Positions 41,234-50,788 of a stretch of 64,000 bases of DNA are shown here, one piece after another; position 1 is the first letter of the stretch; the number at the start of each line of letters is the position of its first letter. Below the pieces are notes generated by a model. That model made no database searches. It saw only the letters and a list, made by a program, of their open reading frames with translations, and had not been told where the DNA came from. Source of the stretch: Candidatus Woesearchaeota archaeon (GTDB taxonomy: Archaea; Nanobdellota; Nanobdellia; Woesearchaeales; ARS49); NCBI GenBank assembly GCA_003599055.1, contig QZIM01000018.1, positions 1-64,000 of the forward strand, read 5' to 3'. The position numbers and the translations under genes were made by a program.

Positions 41234-41960
41234 CCCACAATTGCGGAATTACCTTTTTTGCAAGCGGCTGCAAGTTGATGATGTCCTCCTCATTATACCA
41301 AACCAGCTTCTCCAAATAGTCACGCTCACCCGTACTCTTCCACATCTGCCACAAATACACCGCATCCTCTCCCGTAAAACCTTCCACCTCCCTGCGCCGC
41401 CGCAAACCGATTTCCCTTTCAATCGCCTTAAGACCGCCTACAAGCCCCACTTTTTGGCAGACGAACCGCAAGTCAATATGCGGGACCTCACTCTTAAAGC
41501 CAAAATAACGCTCAAGAACCGGCAGGTCAAATGATGCACCATTAAATGTTATCAGCATTTTGTACCTCGACAATTCACGAAGAAATACTGTGCGGTCCAA
41601 ATTAAAGCCGCGCACGAACGTCTTCGTATCCTTGCCGTCATAGAGCCCGACCACCGTGACACCCCCGTAATAGCCGTCCGTTTCAATATCAAGAAAAACC
41701 GCATCATCCCTGAACAAGTCATACAACCTCCAGTGGTCCTGCCTGCGCAAAACGGAATGAAAAAAAGCGCCGTCCTCTTCCCTTGCACGCGCCTTTGCCA
41801 CTTTAAGCCGTTCATCAAAGAGCGCCTTGCGCACACCACTGAGCCCCTTGATACGCGATGCACCAAGAAAGTCATCCCACGAATGCACGCCTCCTGACCA
41901 GATACACTGCTCTTTGCGCTCGCGAACACCCGGCAAAATCACAAAAGACTGGTCCAGCAT
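41193..41960 (-). CDS. RNase H-like exonuclease (YprB/RNase_H_2 type)
   Basis: From ATG 41960 the product is 255 aa. It has the 3'-5' exonuclease-like DEDD pattern: AVFLDIETDGYYGG (first acids), LITFNGASFDLPVLERYF, and a late WYNEEDIINLQPLAKKV. This matches the YprB ribonuclease H-like family. It probably acts on nucleic acid 3' ends. A TTTATAAA box about 25 nt upstream supports this start over 42038. Confidence 0.78.
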   Translation of the reverse strand: MLDQSFVILPGVRERKEQCIWSGGVHSWDDFLGASRIKGLSGVRKALFDERLKVAKARAREEDGAFFHSVLRRQDHWRLYDLFRDDAVFLDIETDGYYGGVTVVGLYDGKDTKTFVRGFNLDRTVFLRELSRYKMLITFNGASFDLPVLERYFGFKSEVPHIDLRFVCQKVGLVGGLKAIEREIGLRRRREVEGFTGEDAVYLWQMWKSTGERDYLEKLVWYNEEDIINLQPLAKKVIPQLWAKVREGARSGRFR

Positions 41961-42025
41961 TACCGACGACAACAATGCAGAAGATTTATAAACCATCTGA
42001 CCGCCCCTGTCCAGTGGAGAAGAAT

Positions 42026-42853
42026 ATGCCCGCACCACTCTTACACATCGACAGCTGCAAACGGCTCTTTGAACAGTTCAAGCTCCGCAAGGCAACCCTT
42101 CATTTCGCCCTTGTCGCCGTCGGCTCTGTCCTCACCGACCTTGAAGAAATGGGCGTTGTCAAAGGACTTCACTGGAAAGCAGAATCATTCCTTGCCTATC
42201 TTCTCAAAACAGACCCCAAATACGCTCCCCTTGCCATCGGCATGATTATGCACGAAGAAATGGACCGCACACTCGACACCCACTACGTTGAGCCCAACAT
42301 TCCCCGCGCGGAAAAAATCCTCAAAAAATTCAACAGCCAAATGTTTGCAAACGAAGGCCACTACTTCCTTGACCACGCGATGACCTGTGCATTTGTCTCA
42401 GATAACCCCTGCGTTGTGCGCATTGCGGAACGCGCCAAAAAAAGGCTCAAAGACAAGCACCTGCACAAAATCGCATACCACCTCAGCACCTTCTTTGGCG
42501 GAGACGAACAGGGCATCCTCTCTGCCCTTCACCACTTCAAGCACTTTGATATGGCAACCTACCTGTCCGATGAAAAAACCGCAGACATGTACGGAAAATT
42601 CAGCCTGCTTCGCGACGGATTCAGCCCGGACAAACGCAGCACCCTTGACAAAATCAAGCTTGCCCTGCGCTACCTCCAATTTATCCTCAGCAACAAAAAA
42701 TACCTCATCCTTGAAGCAACCCAGCACGCAAAAAAAGAATTCCGCAACCACAACCACGCATACAACCTTGCCTGCACCGCGATGAGCAAGCGATTTGCCA
42801 AACTGCACGCCAAACACCACCTCTCCTTCAAGAAATTCTCGAAAGCCTTATAA
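42026..42853 (+). CDS. hypothetical His-rich helical protein
   Basis: From ATG 42026 the product is 275 aa and mostly helical. It has clusters of metal-ligand type residues: MIMHEEMDRTLDTHYVE, EGHYFLDHAMT and IAYHLSTFFGGDE. The pattern recalls helical zinc enzymes such as zinc-dependent phospholipase C or HD-type proteins, but no exact motif matches. It has no signal peptide. Function unknown. Confidence 0.55.
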   Translation: MPAPLLHIDSCKRLFEQFKLRKATLHFALVAVGSVLTDLEEMGVVKGLHWKAESFLAYLLKTDPKYAPLAIGMIMHEEMDRTLDTHYVEPNIPRAEKILKKFNSQMFANEGHYFLDHAMTCAFVSDNPCVVRIAERAKKRLKDKHLHKIAYHLSTFFGGDEQGILSALHHFKHFDMATYLSDEKTADMYGKFSLLRDGFSPDKRSTLDKIKLALRYLQFILSNKKYLILEATQHAKKEFRNHNHAYNLACTAMSKRFAKLHAKHHLSFKKFSKAL

Positions 42854-42880
42854 ACCCACTTCGGGTTTTTCCGAAAACAG

Positions 42881-43222
42881 ATGAGCAAGAAAGAAGAAGC
42901 GGCAGCGCAACAACAGCAGCAGGAAGAAGAAATCCGAAGAACACCCATCCCGCGAGGACGGCAAGTCTTGGGCATCTGCGAACAGCGCGTTGGCGGCTCC
43001 CGTATGAAAGTACGCTGCATGGACGGAAAGACCCGCATCTGCAGAATCCCCGGACGCCTGAAACGGCGCCTGTGGGTCCGCGAAAACGACATCCTCCTCA
43101 TTGAACCCTGGGAACTCGGCGGCGATGAAAAGGGCGATGTCATCTTCAAATACCGCCCCCTCCAAGTTGATGTCCTGCGCAGAAAAGGACTCCTTAAGGA
43201 AATGACCAAAGAAGAATTCTAA
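42881..43222 (+). CDS. eif1A: translation initiation factor aIF1A
   Basis: The 113 aa protein has an OB fold with the IF1A signature: QVLGICEQRVGGSRMKVRCMDGKTRICRIPG, RLWVRENDILLIEPWE and DVIFKYRP. It binds the ribosomal A site during initiation. The N terminus has a Gln/Glu-rich tail. A TATA box (CTTATAAAC near 42847-42855) gives a leaderless mRNA. Confidence 0.96.
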   Translation: MSKKEEAAAQQQQQEEEIRRTPIPRGRQVLGICEQRVGGSRMKVRCMDGKTRICRIPGRLKRRLWVRENDILLIEPWELGGDEKGDVIFKYRPLQVDVLRRKGLLKEMTKEEF

Positions 43223-43223
43223 G

Positions 43224-43481
43224 ATGGAAAACAGCATCTATGACCGAATCGGACCACTCGGCACCCTTGATGTTCTGCTCACCGCAACACCCTGGTATGC
43301 GCTTCCCGCAATGCCCCTTACCTTTATCACCTACCGGCAGCTTTTGCGAACCTCAAACAACATCGGCGAACTTGAAGAATCACACGTCCACCTGCGCTCG
43401 GCAAGCGCCTGGTACTGCTACGCCCGCCCGCTGCACCGCATCGCCCAAAGAAAACTTCGCGAATCCTACGGTGTTCGCTGA
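43224..43481 (+). CDS. hypothetical protein downstream of aIF1A
   Basis: The 85 aa protein starts 1 bp after the aIF1A stop codon, so it is in that operon. It contains a PLGTLDVLLTATPWYALPAMPL segment and an RSASAWYCYARPLHRIAQRKL helix. No known domain. Its end overlaps the convergent secreted gene by 16 bp. Confidence 0.5.
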   Translation: MENSIYDRIGPLGTLDVLLTATPWYALPAMPLTFITYRQLLRTSNNIGELEESHVHLRSASAWYCYARPLHRIAQRKLRESYGVR

Positions 43482-43693
43482 GAAAAATTAAGCCCGCAAC
43501 GCGAATCCTCAACCCACCCGCTGTACGCCGCGCAACTCCCCTTGCACTGCCGATATTTGTAGCCAATCCCGTTCTCATCAAAACCACAATCAGGAAGCAA
43601 AAAACACTGGCACGACTCCGAGAACTTGGCCTCCGCGCCAACCAAGAAAAACAGCAGCAAAGACACTGCCGCGGTTAACTTGAACAAGTCCAT
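43466..43693 (-). CDS. small secreted cysteine-rich protein
   Basis: From ATG 43693 the product is 75 aa: a signal peptide (MDLFKLTAAVSLLLFFLVGAEA), then a mature part of about 50 residues with six cysteines (CQCFLLPDCG...CKGSCAAY...RCGLN). It is probably a disulfide-linked extracellular mini-protein. Function unknown. Confidence 0.55.
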   Translation of the reverse strand: MDLFKLTAAVSLLLFFLVGAEAKFSESCQCFLLPDCGFDENGIGYKYRQCKGSCAAYSGWVEDSRCGLNFSQRTP

Positions 43694-43812
43694 TGCGCGA
43701 TGAAGCATACCCGAACGATACCTTACGCCCTATAAAAAAGTGCAGTGCAACTCGCACGTTATGACACAAGTGCGTCATCACATTTACAAATAATGCCCCG
43801 CAAGAATACCGT

Positions 43813-44292
43813 ATGAGAAAAACCCTTTGCGCACTCATCCTTGCAAGCGGATGCGCAGGACCCTGTGTCCAAGACTGCGCGGAGCGAACGGTCCGGTTTG
43901 AAGATGCAATCAGCAGATGCGAGCGCGCACTCGAAACACAAAATCCCCTTGAGAGAGACTCATTTGGCATCTCATTCTCCCTTGCCGCGCGCGAGCTTCT
44001 TGGAACACCCCATATCACCTCGCGCATACAAGACATCTACCGACTTGACCCCGGGCACTTCCGCGCACAGCGCGAAACACTCCTTGACCTTTACGAAGAT
44101 GCAATAACCCGCGACCCACGGCTTGCCCGCCAGGAACTCAGCCTCATTGAAAAAGAATCGTACACGGAAAGGCAGTTCACTCCCGAACAAGTCGCTGAAA
44201 CGGTACGAGACGCACACGCCCCCCGCACGTACAACCCCGTCCTCAAATGGCTCAAAGGCACATTCGGCTGGCTTGTGCGCAGCCCCTATTAG
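43813..44292 (+). CDS. putative lipoprotein, unknown function
   Basis: The 159 aa protein starts MRKTLCALILASGCAGPC. LASGC is a good lipobox with C14 as the lipid site. The rest is helical and charged with no known motif (RLDPGHFRAQRETLLDLYEDA). LspA in this genome could process it. It overlaps the 3' end of trxB by 4 bp. Confidence 0.6.
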   Translation: MRKTLCALILASGCAGPCVQDCAERTVRFEDAISRCERALETQNPLERDSFGISFSLAARELLGTPHITSRIQDIYRLDPGHFRAQRETLLDLYEDAITRDPRLARQELSLIEKESYTERQFTPEQVAETVRDAHAPRTYNPVLKWLKGTFGWLVRSPY

Positions 44293-45200
44293 TGCTTTGC
44301 GCCCGTCACGAACTTGTACGCCTCAAGCGCGGCAACCGCGCCGTGCCCCGCACTGATAACGGTCTGCTTATACGGAACACTCGTCAAATCACCGCACGCA
44401 TACAGCCCGGGCGTTTTCGTCCTCAGCAGCACATCAACCACGATTTCACCCGCCTGATTCGTCTCCACAAGACCCGCCACCATCCCCGTGTGCGTCTCCC
44501 AGCCAATCTCCGAGAAAATGCCCTGCACGGGAAGCTCCCTTCGTTCTTTTGAAACCGCATCCTCAACAACCAACGACTTCACAAATTTATCCCCCTTAAT
44601 CTCCGCAGGGGACGCATTCAGGATAATCTCAATTTTCGGCTCTGCCCGCGCCTTCTCCACCGTCACCTCATCCGCGCGGAACCGGTCCCTCCGATGGACA
44701 AGATACACCTTTCGCGCGATTCGCGCAAGCTCAAGCGCACCCTCAACCGCACTGTTGCCCCCGCCAATCACGACCGTGTCCTTATTCGGAAACAGCGGAG
44801 CATCGCACGTCGTGCACGTGCTCAAACCGCGGCCGAAGAACTGGTCCTCACCCGGAATGTTCAGCTTTCGGCGCTCACGACCATAACACAAAATAACCGC
44901 CCTTGACTCCATCTTTTCGCCGGAATCAAGCTCAAGCGTAAAATGGCCCGCGTGCGTTACCTTTGTAACTCTTGCTTCCTTTACCTGCACGCCCCACTTT
45001 TTTGCCTGCGCCCAAAACTTCTTCATCAACTCAGGACCCGGACCCTCATAGCCCGGATAGTTTTGGATGTCATTTGTCGAGTTCGTCTCACCGCCGATAT
45101 TCGGACCGGTAACAAGAACCGCATTGAGCTTTTTTCTCCCCGCATAAATTGCCGCAGTCAACCCCGCAGCACCCGCGCCGATGATGATGACGTCTTCCAT
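44289..45200 (-). CDS. trxB: thioredoxin reductase-like flavoprotein
   Basis: The 303 aa FAD enzyme has the N-terminal dinucleotide motif IIIGAGAAGLTAAIYAGRK, redox cysteines in STCTTCDAP, the NADPH-binding VVIGGGNSAVEGALELARIARKVYLVHRRD, and the C-terminal GLYACGDLTSVPYKQTVISAGHGA. It reduces thioredoxin-like partners. The usual CATCDG is CTTCDA here. Full length. Confidence 0.92.
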   Translation of the reverse strand: MEDVIIIGAGAAGLTAAIYAGRKKLNAVLVTGPNIGGETNSTNDIQNYPGYEGPGPELMKKFWAQAKKWGVQVKEARVTKVTHAGHFTLELDSGEKMESRAVILCYGRERRKLNIPGEDQFFGRGLSTCTTCDAPLFPNKDTVVIGGGNSAVEGALELARIARKVYLVHRRDRFRADEVTVEKARAEPKIEIILNASPAEIKGDKFVKSLVVEDAVSKERRELPVQGIFSEIGWETHTGMVAGLVETNQAGEIVVDVLLRTKTPGLYACGDLTSVPYKQTVISAGHGAVAALEAYKFVTGAKH

Positions 45201-45347
45201 AAAAAAACACCTCGCCCAGAACGATAAAACGCAGCCGCCCTGCCAACATTAAAAACCTTTCCTTTACCGACGCCGAAGACCAAAACCCTGAAATGTCACT
45301 CCTCCTGAATAGAAAAACTTATTAAGCGCGTGATGGGCTCTGCCCTT

Positions 45348-45776
45348 ATGCAGGAAAAAACAAAAGCACTCCTCACCGTTACCTTCATCGGGCTCGCCCT
45401 TCTCGTCTCCCTTTTGTTCCAAGTCCAACTCACCGGACCCGCCGGCCTTCACTTCTTTGCCCTGTGCGCGGCAACCCTCCTCTTTAGCATCATCCTCCTT
45501 GGCCTTTGGATAGAAGAGACGTGGGCATACCAGCTTAGCTCACTCTTCTTTGCCGGCGCACTCGCCGACATTATCTGGATGTTCACCCGAACGAACAACA
45601 CCGCCCTGAGCGCCGCAGGACTTCTCCTCTCGGCCACCGGCATGATTATTGCCACGACCCGCCACAAAAGCGACGACTACTACGCACTTGAAACATACGA
45701 CCTTAAAGAAAACATCCGCGACCTCAAGAAGGAACTTGAAAGCATCAGGCGCGCAAACAAAAAAGGAAAACGATAA
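45348..45776 (+). CDS. four-span membrane protein with C-terminal coiled coil
   Basis: The 142 aa protein has about four hydrophobic helices and a basic, coiled tail (LKENIRDLKKELESIRRANKKGKR). Family unknown. A TATA-like CTTATTAAGC at 45318-45327 lies 21 nt before ATG 45348, favouring this start over upstream in-frame GTG 45330 and ATG 45333. Confidence 0.5.
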   Translation: MQEKTKALLTVTFIGLALLVSLLFQVQLTGPAGLHFFALCAATLLFSIILLGLWIEETWAYQLSSLFFAGALADIIWMFTRTNNTALSAAGLLLSATGMIIATTRHKSDDYYALETYDLKENIRDLKKELESIRRANKKGKR

Positions 45777-45821
45777 TTCTCCTTGCCTTCTTTTTCACTC
45801 TTTGACATCCCTGCAATTGCG

Positions 45822-48443
45822 CTACCTGCGCAAAAGCTTGTGCACTTCCAAATACGCAAAGCCGGCAAACGCAACTCCCGCAATAAGCAACCACTCCCCT
45901 AACGACAGCGAAACCACACCGAACACGCCCGCCAAAAACGAGGACTGCACAATGAGCACCTGCAATGCCGCCGACAACGCCACTGCCACCCACAACCATT
46001 TGTTCCTGAACATACCCGTCATAAACACCGGCCGCCGCACTGACTTACAGCTTATCGCCTGAAACAGCTCAAAGAACACCAGTCCCGTGAACGCGACTGT
46101 TCGCGCCTTCTCAACACCCTCACCCAAATACCCGTCAAAAAGCCAAAGCACCCCTGCAATGACAATAATCGGGTACACAACAACATACGGGCCGAGCCCC
46201 GACAAAATACTCGCACCCGGATTTCTGGGCTTTCTTTGCATCACATCCCCCTCCAGCGGCTCATTTGAAAGCGCAAGCGCAGGAAGGCCGTCCGTCACAA
46301 GATTAATCCACAAAATCTGAATGGCAATAAGCGGAAGCGGAAGACCAAGAAGAACTGATGAAACAATGACCAGCACTTCCGCCACGTTTCCCGAAAACAA
46401 GTATGCCACATACTTCTGAATATTGTCAAAAATCTGCCTGCCCTCCTCAATTGCGCGAACAATGCTTGCAAAATTGTCATCGGCAAGCACCATCGCGCTT
46501 GCCTCACGCGCAACATCGGTTCCCGCAAGCCCCATCGCAACCCCAAGGTCAGCGCGCTTTAACGCAGGCGCATCATTTACTCCATCACCCGTCATCGCAA
46601 CCACGTGCCCGTTCTTCCTTAGCGCCTCCACAATCCGAAGCTTGTCCTTTGGGTCAACCCGCGCATAAATCCCAATCGACTCGACCTCGCGCACAAGGTC
46701 CATTGACTGCAACTCGTCACCCATCACCACTCTTCCTTCAATACCCACTTCCTTCCCAATCGCCTCTGCCGTAAGCGCGCTGTCCCCCGTAATCATCACC
46801 ACCCGAATCCCCGCCGACCGGCACTTGGCAATTGCCTCCTTCACCTCCGGGCGCGGCGGGTCAATCATTGCCTGAAGGCCGACAAAAACAAGGTCCCGCT
46901 CCCAGCCCGCCTTATCCTTTGGCGACTCAATATCCTTATACGCAAACGCAAGCACCCGAAGGGCCCTTCGGGCAAACCGCGCGTTCTCTTCCAACAGTTT
47001 TTCTTTCTCATCCTTTGTCAAACGAACAATACGCCCGTTCATTTCCATTCTTGTGCAAAGGCCAATAACCATCTCAGGAGCGCCCTTCACGCACACCATC
47101 CCCCTCCAACCGCGCGTTCCCTTCCCCACCTTATGCACCGTCGTCATCCGCTTGCGCTCACTTGAAAATGAGACCTCCGCCACCTTCGGATACTCCTCCT
47201 GAATGCGCGCAGAATCAAGACCTGCCTTTCTTGCCGCAACAATCAGCGCCGCTTCAGTCGGGTCACCAACCACCTTCCAAGAACCCCCTTCCTTTGCCAC
47301 CTGCGCAGTGTTGTTCAACACACCGATTTTCAGCAGCATCTCAAACGATTTCGGACTGTGAGAAAATGCGCCGGCCGGCTCATACCCCGCACCCGCAACA
47401 TCCACCACCTGCCCGTTCACAAACAACTTGCGCACCGTCATCTCGTTTTTCGTCATCGTGCCCGTCTTATCCGCACAAATCACCGTGCACGCCCCAAGCG
47501 TTTCCGCACTCGGCAAATGACGAATCAGCGCATTCTTCTTCGCCATCCGCTGAACGCCAATACTGAGCCCCACCGTAACCACTGCGGGAAGCCCTTCCGG
47601 AATCGCCGCAACCGCAAGCGCAAGCGCCGTGAGCAGCCAAACCGTGAAATCCCCTCCTTTCAGGATACCCGCCGCGAAAATGAGGACGGCAACAACCCCG
47701 ACCACAACCCCTATCTGAATGCTTAACCTTCGCAACTGGCCCTGCAGCGGAGTCTCCCCATCGCGCTCGCCACTCAGCAAATGCGCGATTTTGCCAAACT
47801 CGGTTTGCATCCCTGTCCCCACAACCACCGCCCGAGCCCGCCCCGCCACAACATCCGTTCCCGCAAACACCATATTGCTGCGTTCAGAAACCGAACATTC
47901 CTTCCCCAGCACCGACACTTTTTTTGCAACCGGAACACTCTCACCCGTCAGCGCGCTTTCCTGCGCACGCACATCGGACGCATCCAAAAGATAGGCATCC
48001 GCCGCAACCTTCATTCCCGCCTCAAGCACCAAGATATCGCCCGGAACCACATCCTTTGCCGCTATTTCCTCAAGCCTGCCGTCACGCACCACCACTGCCT
48101 TTTGCGAAACCAACTTCCTTAGCGCCTCAATTGAGCGCTCCGCACGCCACTCCTGCGTGAATCCCAGAACCGCATTCAGAATGACAATAACACCGATTAC
48201 CGCAACATCAACTGTTTCCCCGACCATTAACCCAACCGCCATCGCAACCAAAAGCACCCACACAATCGGGCTTTTGAACTGGCGCAGCAGAATAACAAGC
48301 GGGCTTGGCGGCGGAACTTCCCGAAGCACATTCAGACCGTACACGCCAAGCCGCGCCCGCGCATCTGCCGAAGAGAGCCCATTTGCAGAAGACCTCACCT
48401 TTTCAAGAACCTCTTTTTGCGAAAGCAAATAATAGTCCGGCAT
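45822..48443 (-). CDS. P-type ATPase, cation (calcium-type P2) pump
   Basis: The 873 aa protein has the N-terminal cation-ATPase domain, the TGES dephosphorylation loop (ALTGESVPVAKK), the membrane metal motif AAIPEGLPAVVT, the phosphorylation site ADKTGTMTKN, the hinge GDGVNDAPALKRADLG and a six-helix C-terminal region. PEGLPA is characteristic of P2 pumps of the SERCA/PMR1 kind, so Ca2+ (or Mn2+) export is the best guess. It is a single-gene unit. Confidence 0.9.
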   Translation of the reverse strand: MPDYYLLSQKEVLEKVRSSANGLSSADARARLGVYGLNVLREVPPPSPLVILLRQFKSPIVWVLLVAMAVGLMVGETVDVAVIGVIVILNAVLGFTQEWRAERSIEALRKLVSQKAVVVRDGRLEEIAAKDVVPGDILVLEAGMKVAADAYLLDASDVRAQESALTGESVPVAKKVSVLGKECSVSERSNMVFAGTDVVAGRARAVVVGTGMQTEFGKIAHLLSGERDGETPLQGQLRRLSIQIGVVVGVVAVLIFAAGILKGGDFTVWLLTALALAVAAIPEGLPAVVTVGLSIGVQRMAKKNALIRHLPSAETLGACTVICADKTGTMTKNEMTVRKLFVNGQVVDVAGAGYEPAGAFSHSPKSFEMLLKIGVLNNTAQVAKEGGSWKVVGDPTEAALIVAARKAGLDSARIQEEYPKVAEVSFSSERKRMTTVHKVGKGTRGWRGMVCVKGAPEMVIGLCTRMEMNGRIVRLTKDEKEKLLEENARFARRALRVLAFAYKDIESPKDKAGWERDLVFVGLQAMIDPPRPEVKEAIAKCRSAGIRVVMITGDSALTAEAIGKEVGIEGRVVMGDELQSMDLVREVESIGIYARVDPKDKLRIVEALRKNGHVVAMTGDGVNDAPALKRADLGVAMGLAGTDVAREASAMVLADDNFASIVRAIEEGRQIFDNIQKYVAYLFSGNVAEVLVIVSSVLLGLPLPLIAIQILWINLVTDGLPALALSNEPLEGDVMQRKPRNPGASILSGLGPYVVVYPIIVIAGVLWLFDGYLGEGVEKARTVAFTGLVFFELFQAISCKSVRRPVFMTGMFRNKWLWVAVALSAALQVLIVQSSFLAGVFGVVSLSLGEWLLIAGVAFAGFAYLEVHKLLRR

Positions 48444-48532
48444 TGTGCCTGCACAGGAACGAGCTTATATATAGTTAACGCGCAAGCATTAAAAACAAGC
48501 GCTGCATCAACAACCCAAAAAAAGGTGATGAC

Positions 48533-49384
48533 ATGACTTCCGCACAAGACCTGCTTGACAAGAACTACACCCGCATCGACGTCGAAGACACCGTCGGCAA
48601 ACTCTTTGGAACCCTCAAGAAAAACCGCGTCTCATCCGCACTCGTGTTCCGCAAAGAAACCTACCTTGGCGTTATCGAAAAACACTTCCTTGCACACTCA
48701 CGCCTTGACCCCGCAGTCACGAAAGTCAAAAACGCGGTCAAAAAACGAAGCCGCGCAAGAACTCCGTTCTTTGTCCCCGCGCTCAAGCCAACCGACGACC
48801 TGCACACGATGAGCAAACTATTCTCCGCTTCCGGGGTGAGCCAGCTTCCCGTCATAGAAAAAGGAAAAATCCTCGGCGTTGTTCACTCCGATGACGTCGC
48901 CCAAGAAGTGTGCAAAGAGTACGCCGGCGTCACGTGCGACCTTCTTGCATCGACCAAGCTCAAAGTCTGCCGCCTTGACGACCCCGTCAGCTCTGCAATG
49001 AAAACGCTCAGCTCGGAAGGAATCGACCATTTGCCCGTCATTGACCGCGACGGAACCCTTGCAGGAATTGTCAGCACCACAGACCTTTTGCGCAGCGGCC
49101 AGCTCTGGGACACAGACTCCCAGCGCGTCCCCGGCGCAGCGCAACATCAAGGATTCAAAAAATCAGGCTACGACCACGGCGAGAAAATCAGCGGCCTGAA
49201 CGTTCCCGTCAAGAATTTTACCAGCAAAAAGTCAATTTGCTGCGCGCCCCCCTCCACCAAAGTCAAAGATGCAATCACCCAAATGCGCAAGGCAGGAGTG
49301 CACACCCTTATCCTTGTCAAGAACCAAAAGCCCGTCGGCATCCTGACCGTGAAAGACATTCTCAACGATTACGCAAAATCATAA
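48533..49384 (+). CDS. CBS-domain protein (four CBS motifs)
   Basis: The 283 aa protein consists of CBS repeats: RVSSALVFRKETYLGVIEKH, GVSQLPVIEKGKILGVVHSDD, GIDHLPVIDRDGTLAGIVSTTD and GVHTLILVKNQKPVGILTVKD. Such pairs bind adenosyl ligands and act as energy or ionic sensors. No catalytic domain is attached. AGGTGA precedes the ATG by 5 nt. It is divergent from the P-type ATPase gene. Confidence 0.9.
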   Translation: MTSAQDLLDKNYTRIDVEDTVGKLFGTLKKNRVSSALVFRKETYLGVIEKHFLAHSRLDPAVTKVKNAVKKRSRARTPFFVPALKPTDDLHTMSKLFSASGVSQLPVIEKGKILGVVHSDDVAQEVCKEYAGVTCDLLASTKLKVCRLDDPVSSAMKTLSSEGIDHLPVIDRDGTLAGIVSTTDLLRSGQLWDTDSQRVPGAAQHQGFKKSGYDHGEKISGLNVPVKNFTSKKSICCAPPSTKVKDAITQMRKAGVHTLILVKNQKPVGILTVKDILNDYAKS

Positions 49385-49890
49385 TCGGTTTTTTTACGAA
49401 TTGAGGCGGAAAAATCCGCAAGCCTTCGCAAGTACTGCGCATTCTCCCTTGCCCCCTCTTCATCAAAAGAGTCAAGAAGCAGCGCCGCATCACGCAAATA
49501 CCCCTCATCAAAGAGCGGACCCTCGCTTACTATCCTGTCCAAAGACTCGTACATCCGAGCGCGGGCAGCATCCTTTCTTTTCTCCGCCAAAAGCCACGCG
49601 GAAGAAAAATCACCCCTTGCCTCATACTGCTGCAAACGCCCAACCTTTGCCCTTTTTTTCGGAAGAACTGCAAGCGCTGCCGCAACATCAACCGACCGCG
49701 CCCCTTCCCGCAACACGCGCGCAGCCTCATCAATATCAGTCTCTTCAAAAAACTCAAGCGCGACCTTTCGCAAATGCGGGGCATCCGAGTACCCCTTGCG
49801 CACACACTTTGCAATAAACGCCCGCCTGCCGTCACCGGAAAGCAAGCCGCCATACCGATGAAGAACACCTTCAATATACCGAGTCAGCAT
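49369..49890 (-). CDS. hypothetical helical protein
   Basis: The 173 aa protein is charged and helical (ARVLREGARSVDVAAALAVLPKKR), with no signal peptide and no known domain. Alternating helices may form a TPR-like repeat. It overlaps the convergent CBS gene by 16 bp. Confidence 0.5.
   Translation of the reverse strand: MLTRYIEGVLHRYGGLLSGDGRRAFIAKCVRKGYSDAPHLRKVALEFFEETDIDEAARVLREGARSVDVAAALAVLPKKRAKVGRLQQYEARGDFSSAWLLAEKRKDAARARMYESLDRIVSEGPLFDEGYLRDAALLLDSFDEEGARENAQYLRRLADFSASIRKKTDYDFA
49388..49396 (+). terminator. T-run after the CBS gene
   Basis: Seven T residues follow the CBS stop codon within 10 nt, inside the 3' end of the convergent gene. Confidence 0.4.
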
Positions 49891-49983
49891 CACCCTGCAA
49901 GACCCGCACCATTATATAAATTATATAGCTTTTTGGCTTTGCCCGACGAAAGGTACAAATAGGCCGGCACTTGCCGCACCCCT

Positions 49984-50442
49984 ATGAAACTCACCGGCAA
50001 TTTTGAACACGGCAAAGACATTCCCGCAACGCACACCTGCGATGGGGCAAACACCATTCCGCCCCTTCTCATCAGCGACGTCCCGCCCGGAACAAAGACA
50101 CTTGCGCTCATTATGGACGACCCGGACATTCCCGACTTTGTCAAGCAAAAAATGGGAATAGACATCTTTGACCACTGGATATTGTTCAACATCCCGCCAG
50201 GCACCAAAACACTCGGGCCAGGAAACACTCCCGGGACACACGGCAAAAACAGCCCGGGAAAAAACGAATACACCGGGCCCTGCCCGCCCGACCGCAAACA
50301 CCGCTACTTCTTCAAACTCTATGCTCTTGACCGCTCGCTGCCCCTTGCGGAAGGCGCAACCAAAAAAGAAGTCATCTCGGCAATGAACGGGCACATCCTT
50401 GCACAAGCAGAACTGGTCGGGCTTTATGAGCGACAGCATTGA
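49984..50442 (+). CDS. YbhB/YbcL-type PEBP (Raf kinase inhibitor-like) protein
   Basis: The 152 aa protein has the PEBP ligand-pocket motifs: TCDGANTIPPLLISDVP, LALIMDDPDIP, FDHWILFNIPPGT and the GPCPPDRKHRYFFKLYALD signature. These cytosolic or periplasmic proteins bind anionic ligands; their role in archaea is unclear. The next gene begins before its stop. Confidence 0.9.
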   Translation: MKLTGNFEHGKDIPATHTCDGANTIPPLLISDVPPGTKTLALIMDDPDIPDFVKQKMGIDIFDHWILFNIPPGTKTLGPGNTPGTHGKNSPGKNEYTGPCPPDRKHRYFFKLYALDRSLPLAEGATKKEVISAMNGHILAQAELVGLYERQH

Positions 50443-50788
50443 ATGCACGGTTGAAAACCTCACCAACGCAACCCTTGCCTCCTCCGGAAAAAAGATACCT
50501 TTTCACATCGGAGATGCGGTCCGCACAAATGCCCGCTGGACTAAACTTGCTCTCGAACACCCCTTTTTAGAACAAGACCTTGGCGGATTGCACACCATCC
50601 GCGCAATCCAAAAAATAACCTATCACCTACCCTACGGAAAACACACCGCAGTTTACGCAATACTTGACAATAAACGGGAAATCTCGCTTGCATACCTTCA
50701 GCACGCAAGGCCCGCACGCGCAAAAAATCATTCAAGCAAAGAGCACAGCCGCGCCGACCAGTACGCCAGCCTGTCAACCACTTCCTGA
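50426..50788 (+). CDS. hypothetical protein
   Basis: From ATG 50426 the product is 120 aa and overlaps the PEBP gene by 17 bp. It has a beta-rich N-terminal half (YHLPYGKHTAVYAILDNKREISLAYLQ) and a hydrophilic tail. No domain is recognised. Its 3' end overlaps the convergent gene by 61 bp, which lowers confidence in the tail. Confidence 0.45.
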   Translation: MSDSIECTVENLTNATLASSGKKIPFHIGDAVRTNARWTKLALEHPFLEQDLGGLHTIRAIQKITYHLPYGKHTAVYAILDNKREISLAYLQHARPARAKNHSSKEHSRADQYASLSTTS